Shown piece by piece: positions 32,750-36,376 of a DNA stretch of 36,376 bases. Within the stretch, counting starts at the first letter, position 1. Every line of letters starts with the position of its first letter. Under the pieces are notes generated by a model. That model was not told where the DNA came from. It saw nothing but the letters and a program-made list of their open reading frames with translations, and searched no databases. Source of the stretch: Pseudomonadota bacterium (GTDB taxonomy: Bacteria; Pseudomonadota; Alphaproteobacteria; Rhodobacterales; Rhodobacteraceae); NCBI GenBank assembly GCA_021845805.1, contig JAJZVD010000032.1, forward strand, positions 1 to 36,376, given 5' to 3'. Made by a program: the position numbers and the translations under genes.

Positions 32750-33852
32750 GCGGGTTCGACACAGAGGTTCTGGTGGCGGGCCTCGGGCCGGCGGGGGCCG
32801 TGGCGGCCGCTGCCGCCGCCGCGGGCGGGGCAAGGGTTCTGGCCATCGACCGGCGCGCGCAGGCGGGCCTGCCAGTGCAATGCGCCGAATTCGTGCCGAT
32901 GATGCTGGGGGGCGACACCCCCGCGGTGCGGGCCGCCCGGGTGCAGGACATCACCACGATGGACACCTATGTGCGCGGGGCCGGGCCCGACATCACGCCC
33001 GATTTCCGCGGCCACATGATCGACCGCGCCGCCTTCGATGCCGCCCTGGTCGAGGCCGCGCGCCGCGCCGGGGCCGAGGTGCGGCTTGCCACGCCGCTGC
33101 GCGCGGTCGCACCCGATGGCACCTGCACACTGGCCGACGGCACCCGGCTGCGCCCCCGCGTGCTGATCGGCGCCGATGGCCCGCGCAGCCTCGTGGGGCG
33201 CGCCGCGGGGATGCCGAACCGCGCGCTGATGGAAACCCGGCAGATGTCGGTCGACCTGCCCGGCCCGCATGACGCCACCGACATCTTCCTGCGCCCCGAG
33301 ATCGCGGGCGGCTATGCCTGGCTCTTCCCGAAGGGGGGCCTTGCGAACCTGGGCCTTGGCATCCTGCCCGCGAAGAAGGCGCTGCTGAAGCCGCTGCTTG
33401 ACGCGCTTCATGCCGAACTGCTGGCCGCCCGACGGGTCGGCCCGCGCCTCGCCCGCCTGACCGGCGGGCTGATCCCGGTGGGCGGGATCGCGGGCCTCGC
33501 CGCCCGGCTGGGCCCCACGCAGGTGCTGCTTGCGGGCGATGCCGCGGGGCTTGTGAACCCGGTCACCGGCGCGGGCATCACCCCCGCCGTGCTCTCGGGC
33601 CGGATGGCCGGGCGCGCGGCCGCCGCCCTGATCGCGGGGGATGCCGCCGCCGCCGCCGACTATGCCGAAGAAGCCAGCGACCTTTTCGGCCCCTCGATCG
33701 CCCTGGCGCTGGCCCGCCGCGGCGAGATCCTCGCCGCCTCGGCCGCGGGCCCGGTTACCGACGCCGCGCTGCGCCGCGGCTGGATCGCCTATGACGACTA
33801 CTGGAGCCGGACCCCGGCCAATGCCCTCTGGGAGGTGAAAGAACCCGCATGA
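32746..33852 (+). CDS. lipT: FAD-dependent oxidoreductase, LipT-like (geranylgeranyl reductase family fold)
   Basis: The 368-residue flavoprotein has an N-terminal FAD motif G-L-G-P-A-G at about 11-16, the middle L-I-G-A-D-G-P-R-S-L-V-G-R motif, and G-D-A-A-G-L-V-N-P-V-T-G-A-G-I near residue 265. On sequence alone it would be named a geranylgeranyl reductase family protein. Its place between two radical SAM genes, with ATGA overlaps on both sides, and beside a lipoate ligase matches LipT, proposed to supply electrons to the LipS enzymes. No chlorophyll or archaeal-lipid genes are nearby to support the other reading. Confidence 0.75.
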   Translation: MSGFDTEVLVAGLGPAGAVAAAAAAAGGARVLAIDRRAQAGLPVQCAEFVPMMLGGDTPAVRAARVQDITTMDTYVRGAGPDITPDFRGHMIDRAAFDAALVEAARRAGAEVRLATPLRAVAPDGTCTLADGTRLRPRVLIGADGPRSLVGRAAGMPNRALMETRQMSVDLPGPHDATDIFLRPEIAGGYAWLFPKGGLANLGLGILPAKKALLKPLLDALHAELLAARRVGPRLARLTGGLIPVGGIAGLAARLGPTQVLLAGDAAGLVNPVTGAGITPAVLSGRMAGRAAAALIAGDAAAAADYAEEASDLFGPSIALALARRGEILAASAAGPVTDAALRRGWIAYDDYWSRTPANALWEVKEPA

Positions 33853-35135
33853 CCTGCCTCAAGCCCGAAGGCGCCATCCCCGGCCCCCGCGTGAACGGCC
33901 GCGACTTCAACGCCTATGACACGATGGAGCCGCGCGCCCCCGCGCCGGTGCCCGCCCCGTATCGCAACGGCAAGCCGGTGAAGGATGCCAACCTCGCCCC
34001 GCGCGGCCTCTACCGACCGGATTACCGGGTGATGACCCCGCACATGCGCTCGCCCGAATATGTGCAGATGTCGACCGCCGCGGCGATCACGCTCGGCCTG
34101 GTCGAGGGGCAGATGCACCGCTGTTCCTGCACGCGCTGCCTCAACCTGCTGCTGACGTACCCCGAGGGCTGCCGCGCCAACTGCGCCTATTGCGGCCTTG
34201 CCCGCCACCGCGAGGCCGAACGCAATTACGCCGACCGCAACTTCATCCGCGTCGACTGGCCCGCCGTCGCGATGGCCGAGGTGGTGGACCGTGTCGCAGC
34301 CGACCCCGACACGCCGTTCCACCGCATGTGCATCTCGATGATCACCCACCCCAGGTCGGACGCCGATACCTTCACCGTGCTGAAGACATGGACAGACCGG
34401 ATCGACCCGTCGCGCATCCCGATCTCGATCCTGTCGAACCCCCAGACCATGGAACGCGCCGACGTGCAGCGCCTGCACGAGATGGGCGCCGACATCTTCA
34501 CCGTCGCCCTCGACGCCGCCACGCCCGACCTGTTCGACCGCACCCGCGGCAAGGGCGTGCAATCCCCCCACAGCTGGAAGAAATACTGGGAGATACTGGA
34601 AGACGCGCGCGACATCTTCGGGCCGCAGAAGTTCGGCGCCCATATCATCGTCGGCATGGGCGAGACGGAATACGAGGTGATGACCCTTGTCCAGCGGCTC
34701 GTCGACATGGGCGGGCATAGCCACATGTTCTGCTTCTTCCCCGAAAAGGGCAGCCTGATGGATCACCTGCCCGCCACCCCCCGCGACCAGTGGCGGCGCG
34801 TGCAGCTTGCGCGCTATCTCGTCGACTACTGCGGCGTGCGGGTAGAGCAGATGAAATTCGACGACCAGGGCCGGATCGCGGATTTCGGCATGCCACGCAC
34901 CGAACTCGACGCGATCGTGGGCGCAGGCATCGCCTTCCGTACCTCCGGCTGCCCCGGCAAGTTCGCCGACGACATCTCGGCCTGCGACCGCCCCTATGGC
35001 GACAGCCCGCCCTCGAACATCGCCAGCTACCCCTTCGCACTCAAGGAGGTGGACATCCGCAAGGTCCGCAGCCAGCTCGACATGCTGCGCCCGGGCGAAA
35101 GCTATGACGACGGTGAGGAATTCGAAGCGCTCTAG
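33849..35135 (+). CDS. lipS2: Radical SAM protein, LipS2-like lipoyl synthase component
   Basis: The 428-residue protein has the radical SAM motif C108-R-A-N-C112-A-Y-C115. An extra upstream cysteine set C92-S-C94-T-R-C97 probably binds an auxiliary cluster that could donate sulfur, the role played by the second cluster in LipA. A late T-S-G-C-P-G-K and S-A-C-D-R-P-Y-G-D stretch is also cysteine-bearing. The protein is clearly not a LipA orthologue by layout. The start overlaps the LipT-like stop by four bases. A repeat separates it from the ligase gene by 72 bases. Pathway assignment comes from context; enzymatic proof is lacking here. Confidence 0.75.
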   Translation: MTCLKPEGAIPGPRVNGRDFNAYDTMEPRAPAPVPAPYRNGKPVKDANLAPRGLYRPDYRVMTPHMRSPEYVQMSTAAAITLGLVEGQMHRCSCTRCLNLLLTYPEGCRANCAYCGLARHREAERNYADRNFIRVDWPAVAMAEVVDRVAADPDTPFHRMCISMITHPRSDADTFTVLKTWTDRIDPSRIPISILSNPQTMERADVQRLHEMGADIFTVALDAATPDLFDRTRGKGVQSPHSWKKYWEILEDARDIFGPQKFGAHIIVGMGETEYEVMTLVQRLVDMGGHSHMFCFFPEKGSLMDHLPATPRDQWRRVQLARYLVDYCGVRVEQMKFDDQGRIADFGMPRTELDAIVGAGIAFRTSGCPGKFADDISACDRPYGDSPPSNIASYPFALKEVDIRKVRSQLDMLRPGESYDDGEEFEAL

Positions 35136-35136
35136 T

Positions 35137-35185
35137 CCATTTTCTGTCCCCAAGTATCCCGGGGGTCCGGGGGCAGCGCCCCCGG
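35137..35185 (+). repeat. Intergenic repeat copy 2
   Basis: The core reads TTCTGTCCCCAAGTATCCC (two changes from copies 1 and 3). It is followed by CCGGGGGC-AGC-GCCCCCGG (35167-35185), an eight-base-pair stem with a three-base loop. It begins one base after the LipS2-like stop codon. A frame through it (S-P-F-S-V-P-K-Y-P-G-G-P-G) stays open to a TGA overlapping the ligase ATG at 35208. Confidence 0.75.
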
Positions 35186-35207
35186 CCCCTGCCCCAGACG
35201 AGGTCCC

Positions 35208-36272
35208 ATGACACCCTTCCGCGTCATCGACACCGGCACGCGCGACTGCCGCGCCCAGATGGCCTTCGATCAGGCCCTGATCGAGGGGCACAAGGCCGGC
35301 ACCACCCCCGACACGATCCGCTTCCTGACCTTCCCGCCCTCGGTGCTGGTCGGCCGCCACCAGGCGATCCGCCAGGAGCTGCACCTTGACGCCTGCCGCG
35401 CCGCGGGCGTCGGGATCGGGCGCCGCGTCACCGGCGGCGGCGCGCTCTACCTCGACGAAGGCCAGTTCGGCTGGGAGATCGTCTGCGACCAGCGCAGGCT
35501 GGGGCTCACGACCCTGGCCGAAACCGCGCGGGCGCTCTGCGAGGCCGCCGCCGCCGGGCTCTCGCGGCTCGGCATCGCGGCGCACTACCGCCCGCGGAAC
35601 GACATCGAGGTCGCGGGGCGCAAGATCTCGGGCACCGGCGGCTTCTTCGACGGCACGACGATCTTCTACCAGGGCACCACGCTCTATGCGATGGACGCGG
35701 CGAAGATGGCGACACTCCTGAACATCCCCGCGGCCAAGCTTGCCCGGCACGGCCAGAGCTCGGGCGCGGAGCGGGTGGTCACGCTGACCGAACTGTTCGA
35801 CGGCGCGCCGCCCCCGGTCGCCGAGGTGAAGCAGGCCCTCCTCGAAGGCTTTGCCGAACGGCTCGGCATCGCCCCGGCCTGGGGCGCGATCACCGCCGCC
35901 GAGGAAGCGGCCGCCGCCCGCATCCTTGCCGAAGAGATCGGCACCGATGCCTTCGTCTACGAGATCGACACCCCCGGCGGCGCCGACGTGCGCTCGGGCA
36001 GCCATACCGGCGCCGGCGGCACCATCGCCGCCCATGTCCGGCTGGAAGGACCGCGCGCCGACCGCATCCGCGAAATCGTGCTGACGGGCGACTTCTTCGT
36101 GACCCCGCCCGCCACCATCCTGAACCTCGAGGCCGCGCTGCGCGGGGTCGAACTGGCCGATGTTGAACCTTCCGTGACAGGGTTCTTCGCCACGGCACAG
36201 GTGGGCCTGCTGACCGCCACGCCCGACGATTTCGTGGCCGCGATCCGCGCCGCCGTCACGGCGCCGGCCTGA
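35208..36272 (+). CDS. slpl(AB): Two-domain lipoate-protein ligase, sLpl(AB)-like
   Basis: The 354-residue protein has an LplA-type catalytic domain: G-R-R-V-T-G-G-G-A-L-Y at 71-81 binds the lipoyl-AMP, and Lys139 in G-R-K-I-S-G-T-G-G is the catalytic lysine. It also carries a C-terminal accessory domain (about 255-354, with I-A-A-H-V-R-L-E-G-P-R-A-D-R-I), the LplB part, in one chain. In the alternative pathway this enzyme loads octanoate or lipoate on the acceptor before LipS1/LipS2 act. The ATG at 35208 follows GACGAGG. Ordinary salvage ligase is the main alternative, but the adjacent radical SAM pair and flavoprotein argue for sLpl(AB). Confidence 0.82.
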   Translation: MTPFRVIDTGTRDCRAQMAFDQALIEGHKAGTTPDTIRFLTFPPSVLVGRHQAIRQELHLDACRAAGVGIGRRVTGGGALYLDEGQFGWEIVCDQRRLGLTTLAETARALCEAAAAGLSRLGIAAHYRPRNDIEVAGRKISGTGGFFDGTTIFYQGTTLYAMDAAKMATLLNIPAAKLARHGQSSGAERVVTLTELFDGAPPPVAEVKQALLEGFAERLGIAPAWGAITAAEEAAAARILAEEIGTDAFVYEIDTPGGADVRSGSHTGAGGTIAAHVRLEGPRADRIREIVLTGDFFVTPPATILNLEAALRGVELADVEPSVTGFFATAQVGLLTATPDDFVAAIRAAVTAPA

Positions 36273-36314
36273 GCACGGGGAACGGGCGGGGCGTCTCGGC
36301 GCTCCCATCCCCAC

Positions 36315-36361
36315 ATTTTCTGTCCGCAAATATCCCGGGGGTGCGGGGGCAGCGCCCCCGC
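36315..36361 (+). repeat. Intergenic repeat copy 3
   Basis: The core TTCTGTCCGCAAATATCCC is followed by GCGGGGGC-AGC-GCCCCCGC (36343-36361), an eight-base-pair stem with the same three-base loop as copy 2. It lies 42 bases after the ligase stop, at the end of the gene run, with no gene visible in the remaining bases. Confidence 0.75.
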
Positions 36362-36376
36362 GGGCCCGCCCAGATC

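Noticed and set aside
32746-33852. Geranylgeranyl reductase for bacteriochlorophyll (BchP)
   Set aside because: No photosynthesis genes are nearby and the gene is overlapped on both sides by lipoate-type radical SAM genes; LipT fits better, though the fold is shared.
31700-35135. LipA-type lipoyl synthase
   Set aside because: Neither radical SAM protein has the C-x4-C-x5-C motif or the length of LipA.
1-36376. CRISPR arrays, tRNA/rRNA genes, insertion sequences, replication origin
   Set aside because: I saw no regularly spaced direct repeats, no cloverleaf-like sequence, no transposase motifs with terminal repeats, and no DnaA-box cluster. A tool search could still find something subtle.

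Overview
The window is a very GC-rich chromosomal segment that reads like a member of the Rhodobacterales (Alphaproteobacteria). Supporting signs are the Hsp20/DUF1150 pair, a class I lysyl-tRNA synthetase, a TTAA-N7-TTAA (CtrA-type) box, an FNR/FixK-type TTGAC-N4-GTCAA box, and an intergenic repeat carrying CAAATATCCCGGGGG. I found no transposase, integrase, tRNA, rRNA or CRISPR array. The long antisense open frames are products of high GC.

Positions 1-22.9 kb are mostly housekeeping and small accessory units. In order they are: truA; a heat-shock operon (Hsp20 + DUF1150) behind a sigma-32-type promoter; DUF465; purE-purK; the convergent acs-adk pair; a HugZ-like flavin/haem split-barrel protein; an SDR dehydrogenase; a 765-residue beta-helix (pectate-lyase superfamily) protein with a CtrA box upstream; DUF4864; CHAD; class I lysS; a TerB-like protein; nadD-dacB; a MarR-GNAT fusion with its own palindromic operator; a GT87-type membrane glycosyltransferase; ettA; a universal stress protein behind an FNR-type box; and a ThuA + Gfo/Idh/MocA sugar pair behind a LacI-type operator, closed by a strong terminator.

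Positions 22.95-36.3 kb are the most interesting part: one long co-directional run. A strong sigma-70 promoter drives a small XRE regulator whose 3' end overlaps a six-gene operon for a membrane complex related to complex I and group 4 hydrogenase (HyfB, C, E, F, G, I-like). The HyfG-like subunit has Ser in place of the N-terminal NiFe cysteines and lacks the C-terminal CxxC, so it should not be a hydrogenase; it fits the Ehr (energy-converting hydrogenase-related) type. The small subunit keeps its four [4Fe-4S] ligands. Next comes an HDAC/AcuC-family zinc deacylase with complete catalytic residues. Then come four genes that match the alternative lipoate assembly set: radical SAM (LipS1-like), FAD oxidoreductase (LipT-like), radical SAM (LipS2-like) and a two-domain lipoate-protein ligase (sLpl(AB)-like). 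The sHdr genes and the lipoate-binding protein often associated with that set are not in the window.

Three same-orientation copies of a hairpin-bearing repeat lie in the gaps of this run. Two of them sit inside the gene series and are open in a frame that ends in an ATGA overlap with the next start codon. The working idea, which is inference, is that an Ehr-type ion- or quinone-linked complex, a deacylase and a dedicated lipoylation pathway form one functional island.
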